From the NCBI GenBank assembly GCA_002314445.1, contig DCFX01000060.1, positions 1-64,000 of the forward strand: DNA of 64,000 nucleotides. Reading direction: 5' to 3'. Below are positions 52,158 to 60,253 of the stretch, piece after piece. Source of the DNA: Treponema sp. UBA1793. GTDB taxonomy: Bacteria; Spirochaetota; Spirochaetia; Treponematales; Treponemataceae. The notes under the pieces were generated by a model. The model made no database searches, had not been told where the DNA came from, and saw only the letters and a program-made list of their open reading frames with translations. A program made the translations under genes and the position numbers. Each line of letters opens with the position of its first letter. Position 1 is the first letter of the stretch.

Positions 52158-52870
52158 TTGCTGCCGTCCCTGCCGGGAATTGACTTTCCCCGCATTGCGC
52201 GCTGTTCAAAAAATCCTTCAATCAGTTCAATTGCAATTGCGAGGACCCAGTAAATGACAGCAAGTGCAATGTATGTCTCAAGTCCGTGGGCGCCATAATT
52301 GCGTGCGACGATAACGTCAGTCTCTCCCATAAGGTCTATAAATCCGATTGTAAAAGCCAGTGCACCCTGTTTGAGCAGTGCGATAATTTCGCTGCAGAAA
52401 ACCGGCAGTGCGGCCGTGAGTGCCTGCGGTATGATGATAAGCCGTGCTGTCTGGATTGGGGTAAATCCGCAGCAGAAAGCTGCGTCCCACTGGCCTTCAT
52501 CGACAGAACTGTACGATGAACGGAACAGTTCGCACATTGAGGCAGCGAACAAAAGGGAAAGCGTGATTGTGACGTAGATCAGTTTGCCGTTGTAGCCTGT
52601 TCTGATGCCTGTGGCCAGCCTGAATAATACGGGAAGGCCGTAATAGACGATGAAGAGGAGGACAATCGAAGGCGTACATCGTATGATATGCACATATACC
52701 GCCGCCGCTGCCCTGGCAATATGAGAGCGGGAAAGCCGGGCCCATGCAAGCAGCGTACCGAACAGCGTACCGCATACGACGGACAACAGCATTACCTCAA
52801 GCGTTCTTCCGGCGAAGGGTAAGAGTTCGGTAAACGATTTTAAAATAAAGGCTGGATCAAACGGGCGCAT
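52148..52870 (-). CDS. Polar amino acid ABC transporter permease (HisQ-like)
   Basis: A 240-residue permease with the EAA loop GQWDAAFCCGFTPIQTARLIIIPQA and five predicted helices. It lies 14 bases downstream of the substrate-binding lipoprotein gene. Probably forms a heterodimer with the following permease. Confidence 0.9.
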   Translation of the reverse strand: MRPFDPAFILKSFTELLPFAGRTLEVMLLSVVCGTLFGTLLAWARLSRSHIARAAAAVYVHIIRCTPSIVLLFIVYYGLPVLFRLATGIRTGYNGKLIYVTITLSLLFAASMCELFRSSYSSVDEGQWDAAFCCGFTPIQTARLIIIPQALTAALPVFCSEIIALLKQGALAFTIGFIDLMGETDVIVARNYGAHGLETYIALAVIYWVLAIAIELIEGFFEQRAMRGKSIPGRDGSKWN

Positions 52871-52884
52871 TGTGCGTAAGCATA

Positions 52885-53745
52885 CTATTTCTGCACGTAT
52901 TTTGAAATATCTTCGCCGAAATATTTGTCTGCAAGTTCCGTGTATGTGCCGTTCTCATGCAGCGTCTGTATTGCTTTATCGTAGTCGGACGCAAGTTGTG
53001 TTTCTGCTTTATTGAACAGAGGCCATGTCGGAACTGCCTTGTAGATTACATATGAAAGTTTATCCGCGAACTGATGGTACGGGCCGTTTTCGTCGAGCAC
53101 GTTCCGTTTGTACGCAACCTGCAGGTCAAAAAATCCGTCGTACCGTTTTTCCAGTACCCAGGTGTATGACTCGGGGATATTGAATACGTCCGACGGGACG
53201 AGCTTTATTTGCGCGTCGGGATGGGCTTTATTAAAATCGGTGATAATGGCATATTGAGCCGACTGGGGAGAGATTGGCACGAGCTTTCCGCTGTATTCTG
53301 CAAAGCTTTCGAGGTCGTGAATTTTACCGGCATCTTCGCTGCGGAACGTCAGCCCGATGACGCTCGCCCCGAGGTAATTCCGGGGGAATAAATATTTTGC
53401 CCGGCGTTCGTCTGTGGACCATGCACCTTTAATACCGACCGCGTATTTACCCGTCTGAACTCCTATGAGCAGATCGTCGTCCGATGTAGGGATAAATTCA
53501 ATTTTATACTGCGGATACATTGCATCAATTTCTTTCCAGACCGCAACTTCAAAACCGTCCGAATTGCTTTTGCTGTCGACAAAAACATAAGGTACATAGG
53601 TTTGTGTGTGTGCTACATATATTGTGCGCGGCGTATCTGTCTTATCTGCTGCCGGTGCAGGCTGTTTCCTGCTGCAGCCCGGAAGGCTGAACGCATATGC
53701 AGATAATCCTGCAATAATCAGCATTTTTGTAAAAGACTTGTTCAT
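52885..53745 (-). CDS. Amino acid ABC transporter substrate-binding lipoprotein
   Basis: A 286-residue periplasmic binding protein. Lipoprotein signal peptide with lipobox LPGC, lipidated C24. The mature part has SBP_bac_3 landmarks: YVPYVFVDSKSNSDGFEVAVWKEI, VGIKGAWSTDERRAKYLFP, and AETQLASDYDKAIQTLHENGTYTELADKYFG at the C-terminus. First gene of the transporter operon. It binds a polar amino acid, specificity unknown. Confidence 0.9.
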   Translation of the reverse strand: MNKSFTKMLIIAGLSAYAFSLPGCSRKQPAPAADKTDTPRTIYVAHTQTYVPYVFVDSKSNSDGFEVAVWKEIDAMYPQYKIEFIPTSDDDLLIGVQTGKYAVGIKGAWSTDERRAKYLFPRNYLGASVIGLTFRSEDAGKIHDLESFAEYSGKLVPISPQSAQYAIITDFNKAHPDAQIKLVPSDVFNIPESYTWVLEKRYDGFFDLQVAYKRNVLDENGPYHQFADKLSYVIYKAVPTWPLFNKAETQLASDYDKAIQTLHENGTYTELADKYFGEDISKYVQK

Positions 53746-53777
53746 AGTATAGCTTCCTCTTCTTTTGGTTTATTATA

Positions 53778-53796
53778 TATTTTATATTATAAAATA
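53778..53796. promoter_or_regulatory. AT-rich palindrome TATTTTATA-T-TATAAAATA in transporter/MBL divergent region
   Basis: A perfect 9-bp dyad with a 1-base centre, 33 bases upstream of the substrate-binding protein start codon. It may be an operator or simply part of an AT-rich promoter. Confidence 0.4.
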
Positions 53797-53952
53797 GTAG
53801 GATTATATATGAAAAGAGTCAATAATTTGCTGATTGTGGATAATTTTACTATAGATTTTGTCTATAAAAAAGATAAAAAATAAAATATACTTATTGAGAG
53901 ACATTTCTAAAAGTAACAGACTTTTGAAATTGGCTCATGCAGAGGCGGTTTT

Positions 53953-54834
53953 ATGTATGAACTAGTACAGGTCGGGGAGCACAGCTATTATATCGATTGT
54001 CCTGCAAAGATAGGTATCTATGCGGAAAATGACGGAAGTGTCTGTCTTATAGACAGCGGAAGCGACAAGGATGCAGGGAGAAAGGTAAGGCAGATTCTTG
54101 AACAGCACAGCTGGCATCTGAAAGCGATTTTCAACACGCACTCAAATGCAGATCATATCGGCGGTAATAAGTATCTGCAGAGCCAGACGGGATGCTCAAT
54201 ATATGCGCCGGGAATTGAATGCGATTTTACGCGTCATCCAGTTCTTGAACCGTCCTTCCTCTACGGCGGATTTCCTCCTGCCAGCCTCAGACATAAATTC
54301 CTCATGGCTCAGGAAAGCGATGTACACTATCTTACACAAGACGTTCTTCCGCAGGGAATGTCGATTATCAATCTTCCGGGGCATTTTTTCGACATGGTGG
54401 GCTATCGCGATGCTGACGACGTTGTCTATCTGGCCGACTGCCTTTCAAGCAGGGAAACGCTGGAAAAGTATCAGGTAAGTTTTATTTATGATGTGGAAGC
54501 GTATCTTTCCACCCTTGAAACAGTTAAGACTCTCAAGGCAAAAATGTTCGTTCCGGCACATGCTGCGGCAACTGAAGATATTGCACCGCTTGCCCGGCTG
54601 AATATTGATAAAGTACACGGAATTGCAGAAAAAATAATTTCTATTTGCGCGGCACCAGTCTGCTTTGAACACATTCTGCAGCGGCTGTTCAACGATTACG
54701 GGCTTGTCATGACTGACGAACAGTATGTCCTTGCCGGAAGCACCGTAAAGTCCTATTTGTCGTGGCTGAAAGATGCCGGGAGAGTAACAATTCAATTTGC
54801 AGACAACATGATGCTCTGGAGCGTCCCCCGGTGA
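53953..54834 (+). CDS. MBL-fold metallo-hydrolase with HSNADH motif
   Basis: A 293-residue metallo-beta-lactamase-fold protein. The metal motif is H63-S-N65-A-D67-H68 followed by IGGN, so the second histidine of HxHxDH is asparagine. Further ligands are plausibly GHFFDMVG and YLADCLS. A C-terminal winged-helix-like region (about 225-290: ILQRLFNDYGLVMTDEQYVLAGSTVKSYLSWLKDAGRV) resembles MBL-associated helix-turn-helix tails. Related sequences with THSNADHIGG exist in anaerobes, as far as I recall. Substrate unknown. AGAGG ribosome-binding site. Confidence 0.83.
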   Translation: MYELVQVGEHSYYIDCPAKIGIYAENDGSVCLIDSGSDKDAGRKVRQILEQHSWHLKAIFNTHSNADHIGGNKYLQSQTGCSIYAPGIECDFTRHPVLEPSFLYGGFPPASLRHKFLMAQESDVHYLTQDVLPQGMSIINLPGHFFDMVGYRDADDVVYLADCLSSRETLEKYQVSFIYDVEAYLSTLETVKTLKAKMFVPAHAAATEDIAPLARLNIDKVHGIAEKIISICAAPVCFEHILQRLFNDYGLVMTDEQYVLAGSTVKSYLSWLKDAGRVTIQFADNMMLWSVPR

Positions 54835-54840
54835 TGACTG

Positions 54841-55503
54841 TTATTTCCAGTGAAAGTTTTCTCTTCCTGCTCCTTCTTCAAAGTGTTCTTTTACAATGCC
54901 AAGGTCGATTTTTACAGCAGAGCCCGTTCCCTTGATTTTTGCTTCTACTGCATTCCCTTCCAGCACAAAACAGAATTTCTGCTGGTTTACTGCCGTTGGT
55001 GCAAGAAGTGCGGCTTCAACGCCGTTTTTAAACCACTCAGGAACGGGGCCGTCCGTTACACTTACCTGGCTGAACGATTTTGATTTATGAGCCTTTCCCG
55101 GCTTCATGGGATAGCCCGCGGCAATGACGCATACAAGTTTTTCTCCTGCGGCGACAGGGACATTTTTCTTTTTGTACGTCCCGGCAACCCAGCAGGTACC
55201 GAGACCCAGAGCCGTTGCGGCCAGAACGATTCTTTCTCCATAATATCCGATACGCTCCTCAAGATCGGAAGCATCTTTCCCTGCCAGTACAATGACATTG
55301 CTCACATTTTTAAACCAGCCGTAATGATTGAGAATTGTGTCAAATATGCTTTTATCGTTACGGATAAGCCGGCATGAAAGCGAACCGTCTCTGTTTGCGG
55401 CGGCAATGCTTTCTTCCAGTTTTGCAGCAGTATCCTCATCAAGCGGTTTATCTTCATATGCACGTACGGAATGGCGTGAGTGTATACATTCATTGATACC
55501 CAT
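54841..55503 (-). CDS. Nitroreductase-family flavoprotein
   Basis: A 220-residue protein beginning with INECIHSRHSVRAYEDKPL, the FMN-binding start of nitroreductases, with LGTCWVAGTY in the middle and ALLAPTAVNQQKF late in the chain. It probably reduces nitro or quinone compounds with NAD(P)H; substrate unknown. CAGAGG precedes the ATG. Encoded downstream of ridA on the same strand, separated by 113 bases that include a stable hairpin. Confidence 0.85.
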   Translation of the reverse strand: MGINECIHSRHSVRAYEDKPLDEDTAAKLEESIAAANRDGSLSCRLIRNDKSIFDTILNHYGWFKNVSNVIVLAGKDASDLEERIGYYGERIVLAATALGLGTCWVAGTYKKKNVPVAAGEKLVCVIAAGYPMKPGKAHKSKSFSQVSVTDGPVPEWFKNGVEAALLAPTAVNQQKFCFVLEGNAVEAKIKGTGSAVKIDLGIVKEHFEEGAGRENFHWK

Positions 55504-55579
55504 AAAATACCTCTGGACTATACTATATCAATTTGCAGATGAAAAATCATGGGGAATGAAGTGAGAAGACGGACAGAGG

Positions 55580-55608
55580 CATACAGCGCAGTTTGACTGC
55601 GCTGTATG
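55580..55608. repeat. Perfect 12-bp stem-loop downstream of ridA
   Basis: CATACAGCGCAG pairs with CTGCGCTGTATG around TTTGA. It starts 9 bases after the ridA stop codon. Neither strand has a U-tract next to the stem, so it is either a U-less terminator or a 3'-end stabiliser separating ridA from the nitroreductase gene. Confidence 0.6.
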
Positions 55609-55616
55609 GTGAGAAA

Positions 55617-56003
55617 TTATTCAGAGCGCACTGCAACAGCTTCTATTTCTATGCGTGCATTTTTAGGCAGGCAGGCAACCTGGACTGCAGAACGTGCAGG
55701 GCATGCTCCCGTAAAAAATTCAGCATATACTTTGTTCATTGCAGCAAAATCTTCCATATCCTTGAGAAAGACAGTCGTTTTAACAATATCTGCCATATCA
55801 GTTCCTGCTGCTGCAAGTACTGCACGGATGTTTTCCAGAGATTGTTTTGTCTGCGCTGTAATGTCTTCTCCTGCGAACGAGCCTGTAGCGGGATTAATAG
55901 GAAGCTGTCCCGATACGTAAATAGTTTCACCTGCGCGGATGCCCTGCGAATAGGGGCCTATCGCGGCAGGTGCATTTGATGTTTGAACTTGCTGTTTTGC
56001 CAT
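55617..56003 (-). CDS. ridA: RidA family enamine/imine deaminase
   Basis: A 128-residue RidA/YjgF protein: AIGPYSQGIRAGETIYVSGQ, NIRAVLAAAGTDMADIVKTTVF, PARSAVQVA with the catalytic arginine and IEIEAVAV. It hydrolyses reactive 2-aminoacrylate-type intermediates that PLP-dependent beta-lyases release. The cystalysin-like lyase encoded about 640 bases upstream on the same strand is an obvious source of such compounds. Confidence 0.93.
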   Translation of the reverse strand: MAKQQVQTSNAPAAIGPYSQGIRAGETIYVSGQLPINPATGSFAGEDITAQTKQSLENIRAVLAAAGTDMADIVKTTVFLKDMEDFAAMNKVYAEFFTGACPARSAVQVACLPKNARIEIEAVAVRSE

Positions 56004-56048
56004 AGTTGATTATCCTTTATCTTTATTTTGTTGTTGTGACAGTATAAT

Positions 56049-56594
56049 TCATTTAAGCAGGGCAGTCAGCTCCGCCGCACCGGGCATATCGTCCAGCCAC
56101 TTTGCATAGTGGGCATACGAAACAGTCATATCAGGATTCAAAATGAAAGCGGCAGGGAGCTGAAGTTCTTCGCCTTCCGAGATTCCGTGCTTAAATCCTT
56201 CCGCCTGCACTTTTGCTATTTTTATCATTGTTTTTGGGCCAATCATTTTCAGCTTGCCCGGTGCCGGCAGAATTCCGAATTCATGATACAGCGATTCCGT
56301 GGGATCGCATATAATTTCAAACGGGAATGCAGTTTCGCTGCCAAGTTCCTGTCTGAGATGGTCAGGATCACTTTGAAGAACGACAAGCATTTTTCCGCCT
56401 GCCCCCCTGATTTGATCATATCCACGTGCATACTGGACCATGTCGTACTGACAAACAGGGCAGCCGTAATATCTGAGGAATACGAGGATAGTTTTCCCAT
56501 CAGGTACCATCTCTTCGCTGAGTTTTACATCTTTCCGGTACGGTGTCGAGAACTGAAAATCCGGAAAATGGTCTCCTTCTGTAATTTTTACCAT
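56049..56594 (-). CDS. Peroxiredoxin (AhpC/TSA family, redoxin)
   Basis: About 181 residues, thioredoxin fold: peroxidatic C45 in RYYGCPVCQYDM, with C48 three residues on (CPVC), which is more like AhpC/TSA-family PRXL2 or thioredoxin-like redoxins. LRQELGSETAFPFEIICDPTESLYHEFGI is a typical mid-region. ATG at 56594 preferred because AGGAGG lies upstream. It lies between the lyase and ridA and could reduce peroxides or persulfides formed from cysteine breakdown. Confidence 0.85.
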   Translation of the reverse strand: MVKITEGDHFPDFQFSTPYRKDVKLSEEMVPDGKTILVFLRYYGCPVCQYDMVQYARGYDQIRGAGGKMLVVLQSDPDHLRQELGSETAFPFEIICDPTESLYHEFGILPAPGKLKMIGPKTMIKIAKVQAEGFKHGISEGEELQLPAAFILNPDMTVSYAHYAKWLDDMPGAAELTALLK

Positions 56595-56639
56595 TAAAAG
56601 TACCTCCTGAACATTTTTCTGCCTTCCGGCATACATGAA

Positions 56640-57851
56640 TTATGCGTTAAAGACGTATTTGTCCAGCCGGCTCATTGCTTCCTTAACCCTGCTGAGCGGG
56701 AGCGCAACGTTCAATCGGATTGCACAGGGGCCGTGGAACATACGTCCGTCCTGCCATGCCACGCCGACTTTCCAGCCGCTCTTTTCCAGTTCGTCTATCG
56801 TCTTTCCGTGTTTTTCACACCACTCTGAGCAGTCGAGGAAAAGCATATACGTTCCTTCCGGTTTTGATACATGTACACCTTCAAAATGAGCGGCAATATA
56901 GTCGCATACGTAATCGACATTTCCGCTCAGGACGCTGCACAGTTCGTCCACCCATTCGTATCCTTCCGGTTTGTATGCGCCGATAAGGGCATGCATGCTG
57001 AGCACATTCATATCGTTGTAGTGCGGTTTGCTGCTCTGTGCCCGTACGCGGTCGCGCAGGTATGAATTGTAAATTATATGATACGAGCCGATAAGACCGG
57101 CAAGATTGAACGTTTTGCTGGGAGCGTAAAAAGCTGCCGTCCTGTTTTTTGCATCTTCGCTGACTGACTGAACGGGAATGTGCTTATGGCCTTTCAGTAT
57201 GATATCGGACCAGATTTCGTCGGATATGACGACACAGTCGTTTGCCTTGTAAATTTCCATTGCTTTTTCAATTTCCCACTTTTCCCATACTCGTCCGCAG
57301 GGATTGTGCGGATTGCAGAAAACGGCCACGTGTATTTTGTTCGCTTTGATTTTTGCAGCCATATCTTCAAAATCCATCCGCCATATTCCTTTTTCGTCTT
57401 TTTTGAGCGGAGAGAGAATAATTTTGCGGCCGTTGTTCTCGATGCAGCCTGTAAATCCTATATATGTGGGAGAATGAAGCAGAACCGGATCGCCGGGAGC
57501 AGAGAATGCGCACAATGTGGAAACGACACCACCCAGAACGCCGTTTTCATATCCTATGCATTCTTTTGTAAGCCCTGTTAAATTGTGGCGCTTTTCCTGC
57601 CATCTGATGATGGAATTGAAGTATTCGTCTTCAGGCATAAAATAACCGAATGCAGGATGTTTTGCCCGTTCGATTATCGCCTCGGAAATTGTCGGTACTG
57701 TGGGAAAATTCATGTCTGCAACCCACATAGGGATTACGTCGAAACCTTTTTCCGGCAGTTCCGGGGAAAAACCCGGTATTGCACCCAGCCCGTCAACTGC
57801 GATGGCATCTTTACCGTGCCGGTCCATGATGGAAGTAAAATCATATTTCAT
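56640..57851 (-). CDS. PatB/MalY-type PLP-dependent cystathionine/cysteine lyase (cystalysin-like)
   Basis: A 403-residue fold-type I PLP enzyme of the PatB/MalY group: PMWVADMNFPT at the start, NPHNPCGRVW, SDEIWSDI, and APSKTFNLAGL with the PLP lysine. Treponema denticola cystalysin belongs to this group and splits cysteine into pyruvate, ammonia and H2S. The ATG at 57851 is chosen with AGGAG 8 bases upstream. Preceded by a stable leader hairpin and an APC-family permease gene. Substrate (cysteine, cystathionine or other thio-amino acid) is inferred. Confidence 0.87.
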   Translation of the reverse strand: MKYDFTSIMDRHGKDAIAVDGLGAIPGFSPELPEKGFDVIPMWVADMNFPTVPTISEAIIERAKHPAFGYFMPEDEYFNSIIRWQEKRHNLTGLTKECIGYENGVLGGVVSTLCAFSAPGDPVLLHSPTYIGFTGCIENNGRKIILSPLKKDEKGIWRMDFEDMAAKIKANKIHVAVFCNPHNPCGRVWEKWEIEKAMEIYKANDCVVISDEIWSDIILKGHKHIPVQSVSEDAKNRTAAFYAPSKTFNLAGLIGSYHIIYNSYLRDRVRAQSSKPHYNDMNVLSMHALIGAYKPEGYEWVDELCSVLSGNVDYVCDYIAAHFEGVHVSKPEGTYMLFLDCSEWCEKHGKTIDELEKSGWKVGVAWQDGRMFHGPCAIRLNVALPLSRVKEAMSRLDKYVFNA

Positions 57852-57871
57852 AACAGTCACTCCTGAAAATT

Positions 57872-57911
57872 CAGACGGCTCCTGTTCAATGATGAACAGA
57901 AGTACCGTCTG
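57872..57911 (-). promoter_or_regulatory. Nested perfect hairpin in leader of PatB-type lyase gene
   Basis: Outer CAGACGG/CCGTCTG and inner CTGTTCA/TGAACAG stems, separated by small internal loops, form a 40-base hairpin that ends 20 bases before the lyase start. A TATAAT immediately upstream on the minus strand would put the hairpin at the very 5' end of the mRNA; alternatively it ends the permease transcript. Confidence 0.55.
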
Positions 57912-57955
57912 TTATTATATGCAGTTATACACAGTGCCGGCGTATAGTCTGATTG

Positions 57956-59329
57956 TCAGATTGTATCGTCAGCAAGTGCCTGTGTTATAATTGTCTCTCT
58001 GTTTGTTTCGAGATCCTCTTTTTTAACTGCGCCTGTTTTCAATCTGAATATTGAAAGCACCGCACAGACAGCAATAATAATCAACGAAACAATCATATCC
58101 TTTCCTTTGAGATCTTTGAACAGATTGAATGCAACGATGCCGGCACATACCGCGGAAAGTACACAGATTACGTTGTACAGGGGAACGGGCATGCGGAGCA
58201 TACATTTCTTCCATTGTTCAGGATACCTCTTCGGCAGCGTAATACATGCAATGTTCAAATATACATTCATGAGCATGCACGGAATCATTACGAGTGAAAC
58301 TATGGCATCGAGACTGAACCCCATGAGAAGCGGCAGGACGCTCAGCAGATAGAATGTAAGCTGAATGACCCACGGATATCCGTTTTTTGTCTGCTTTTTG
58401 AAAGCAGAAGGAAGCCATCCGTCTTCTGCGATTTTCATCAGAGGATACCGCAGCATCGCTATTCCGCCAAGAAGACTCGTTGCAATAGCGCAGACACCGC
58501 CGCCAAGAACGAACATAATATAAATACTGTTCGGGAATATAGCCTTTGCGGTTGAGCTTAAATTAGCCCCGGCAACTTTGTCGTATGGCAGAACGCCGGC
58601 CGCAACAAAACTCATTGCGCCGTATACCACAGCCAGCGCTACTGTAACCCATAGTATACCGATTGGTATTGTTCTTTTAGGTTTGTTTGTAACAGCTACA
58701 AGTGAAACAGGTGCCATTGTCGTTCCCTGACAAGCCCAGCCCATAATAGCCAGAGCGCTGAAGAATCCCGGCACTCCGCCTTTAAAGAATCCTCCGTCGC
58801 TGTTTGAAAAATACCCCGGTTTTATCTGCGGCAGGCCGAAGATGACAAACAGGCCAATAGCTGCAATAAGAACGATGGTCATTACGTTTTCAAGCAGCGT
58901 TATAAAACGTGACCCTTTTATACTGCTCGCAAAAAACAGCGTCATTATGATGATGGCTGCCGGACGGGTGTAAGGTTCAACGACAGGAAAGATTGCAGCA
59001 ATATAGCCTACGAGCGCAAGTGCGTAACTTGACATAGCCATACTGTTGACGAGAGTCATGGCGGCAGAGAATCCTGTCATCAGCGGATTGAACAGCAGCG
59101 CTTTCTGACTGTAATCTCCGCCTTTAAATACGAACATTGCGCTCATTATGACGTTGTACATATAAGCGAGCAGCATGAACAGACATCCGCCCACGCAGAC
59201 CAGTATAATTGACCGCCCCGTGTAAGCAATACCGTAGCCCAAGAGTACGAAAATACCGGAACCGATTGCTCCGCCTAAGCCCAGACAAAATATGTTAAAC
59301 ATATTAAGCTTTTTTCCTTGTTCTTCCAT
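57956..59329 (-). CDS. APC-family amino acid permease
   Basis: A 457-residue transporter with about 12 membrane helices and the APC N-terminal signature FCLGLGGAIGSGIFVLLG (helix 1 substrate site). Charged tail at the C-terminus. Perfect AAGGAGG ribosome-binding site. Two identical-type operators (GGAAAC-N6-GTTTCC) lie upstream. Context with the cystalysin-like lyase suggests import of cysteine, cystine peptides or serine-like amino acids, but sequence alone does not show this. Confidence 0.88.
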   Translation of the reverse strand: MEEQGKKLNMFNIFCLGLGGAIGSGIFVLLGYGIAYTGRSIILVCVGGCLFMLLAYMYNVIMSAMFVFKGGDYSQKALLFNPLMTGFSAAMTLVNSMAMSSYALALVGYIAAIFPVVEPYTRPAAIIIMTLFFASSIKGSRFITLLENVMTIVLIAAIGLFVIFGLPQIKPGYFSNSDGGFFKGGVPGFFSALAIMGWACQGTTMAPVSLVAVTNKPKRTIPIGILWVTVALAVVYGAMSFVAAGVLPYDKVAGANLSSTAKAIFPNSIYIMFVLGGGVCAIATSLLGGIAMLRYPLMKIAEDGWLPSAFKKQTKNGYPWVIQLTFYLLSVLPLLMGFSLDAIVSLVMIPCMLMNVYLNIACITLPKRYPEQWKKCMLRMPVPLYNVICVLSAVCAGIVAFNLFKDLKGKDMIVSLIIIAVCAVLSIFRLKTGAVKKEDLETNRETIITQALADDTI

Positions 59330-59363
59330 AACAAACTACCTCCTTCTAAGTAGCTTTATGCAA

Positions 59364-59381
59364 GGAAACGCCATTGTTTCC
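59364..59381. promoter_or_regulatory. Operator copy 1, GGAAAC-GCCATT-GTTTCC
   Basis: A perfect 6-bp inverted repeat with 6-base centre, 35 bases upstream of the permease start codon. A second copy with nearly the same centre lies exactly 50 bases further. Confidence 0.7.
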
Positions 59382-59413
59382 GAAACTCTTTCCATTTCCT
59401 GTTTCTTGGTTCA

Positions 59414-59431
59414 GGAAACATCATTGTTTCC
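59414..59431. promoter_or_regulatory. Operator copy 2, GGAAAC-ATCATT-GTTTCC
   Basis: Same dyad as at 59364, centre-to-centre spacing 50 bases. It lies between the permease and the divergent YheO-like regulator, which is the likeliest binder. Confidence 0.7.
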
Positions 59432-59530
59432 GTTTGTGAGCTCATTTGTATTGTATAGGTGCTTTATAAAATTTGTCAACAAAATTTACAATAATTTTGT
59501 AATTTTTAACAAGGAATTTTACATTTTATA

Positions 59531-59558
59531 TTGACTTTTTGATTTTTCCGTCCATAAT
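59531..59558 (+). promoter_or_regulatory. Promoter of YheO-like regulator, predicted leaderless
   Basis: TTGACT (59531-59536), 16 bases, CATAAT (59553-59558), then 7 bases to the ATG at 59566 without a ribosome-binding sequence. Five of six bases match in both hexamers. Confidence 0.6.
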
Positions 59559-59565
59559 TATAGTG

Positions 59566-60252
59566 ATGGAACAGTTGAAAAAAAAAGAACTGATCTCAAG
59601 AAATCTTACAGAAAATGACCGGAAAATACTTGAATCATACGTTGCTGTTGCAGAGGGAATCGGCCGGGTATTCGGAAACTGCTGCGAGACAACTATTCAC
59701 TCTCTTGAGAATCCTTTCAAATCACTTATCTACATTAATCACGGCGAAGTGACCGGGCGGCAAATCGGTTCTCCTCTTACCGATCTTGCTCTTGAATTGG
59801 TGGAAAAGGCAAAAGATACGACAGAGGATATGGTAGGCCCGTATTTTTCAAAGACTGCTTCCGGCAAACTGCTCCGTGCCGTGACTGTTTTTATCAGAAA
59901 TGAAAACAAAGACCTTATAGGCTTTATCTGCATAAACCTGGATATAAGCGCGCCACTGAATCAGTTTATGAAAATACTGATGCCGCAGGAAGAAGGCGGT
60001 ACAAAAGATTCTGTAAGCGAAAACTACTCAAACACTGTTGAAGATCTTGTACATTCTGCATTTTTAAGCGTACAGAAGAAAATGAGCCAGACGACCGGTG
60101 TTGCTCCGATTGAGAAAAACCGGAAAATTGTGCAGAAACTGCAGGAACTCGGTATTTTTGAGATTAAGGGAGCTGTCGATACGGTAGCTGCCGAACTCGG
60201 CGTTTCAAAATTTACCATATATAATTACCTGCGTGATGTGCGGGACAGATAA
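59566..60252 (+). CDS. YheO-like PAS/HTH transcriptional regulator
   Basis: About 228 residues: an N-terminal YheO-like PAS domain (EGIGRVFGNCCETTIHSLENPFKSL, GRQIGSPLTDLAL, GFICINLDIS) and a C-terminal helix-turn-helix (IFEIKGAVDTVAAELGVSKFTIYNYLRDVR). Related regulators (DpiA-unlike, CyuR/YheO-type) often control cysteine or other amino-acid catabolism. Divergent from the APC permease, with two dyad operators between. The ATG at 59566 is preferred over an upstream TTG that lies in the promoter. Confidence 0.85.
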   Translation: MEQLKKKELISRNLTENDRKILESYVAVAEGIGRVFGNCCETTIHSLENPFKSLIYINHGEVTGRQIGSPLTDLALELVEKAKDTTEDMVGPYFSKTASGKLLRAVTVFIRNENKDLIGFICINLDISAPLNQFMKILMPQEEGGTKDSVSENYSNTVEDLVHSAFLSVQKKMSQTTGVAPIEKNRKIVQKLQELGIFEIKGAVDTVAAELGVSKFTIYNYLRDVRDR

Positions 60253-60253
60253 C

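Noticed and set aside
59539..59565. Upstream TTG start for the YheO-like regulator
   Set aside because: It would place the N-terminus inside the predicted promoter; the conserved protein begins at the ATG at 59566.
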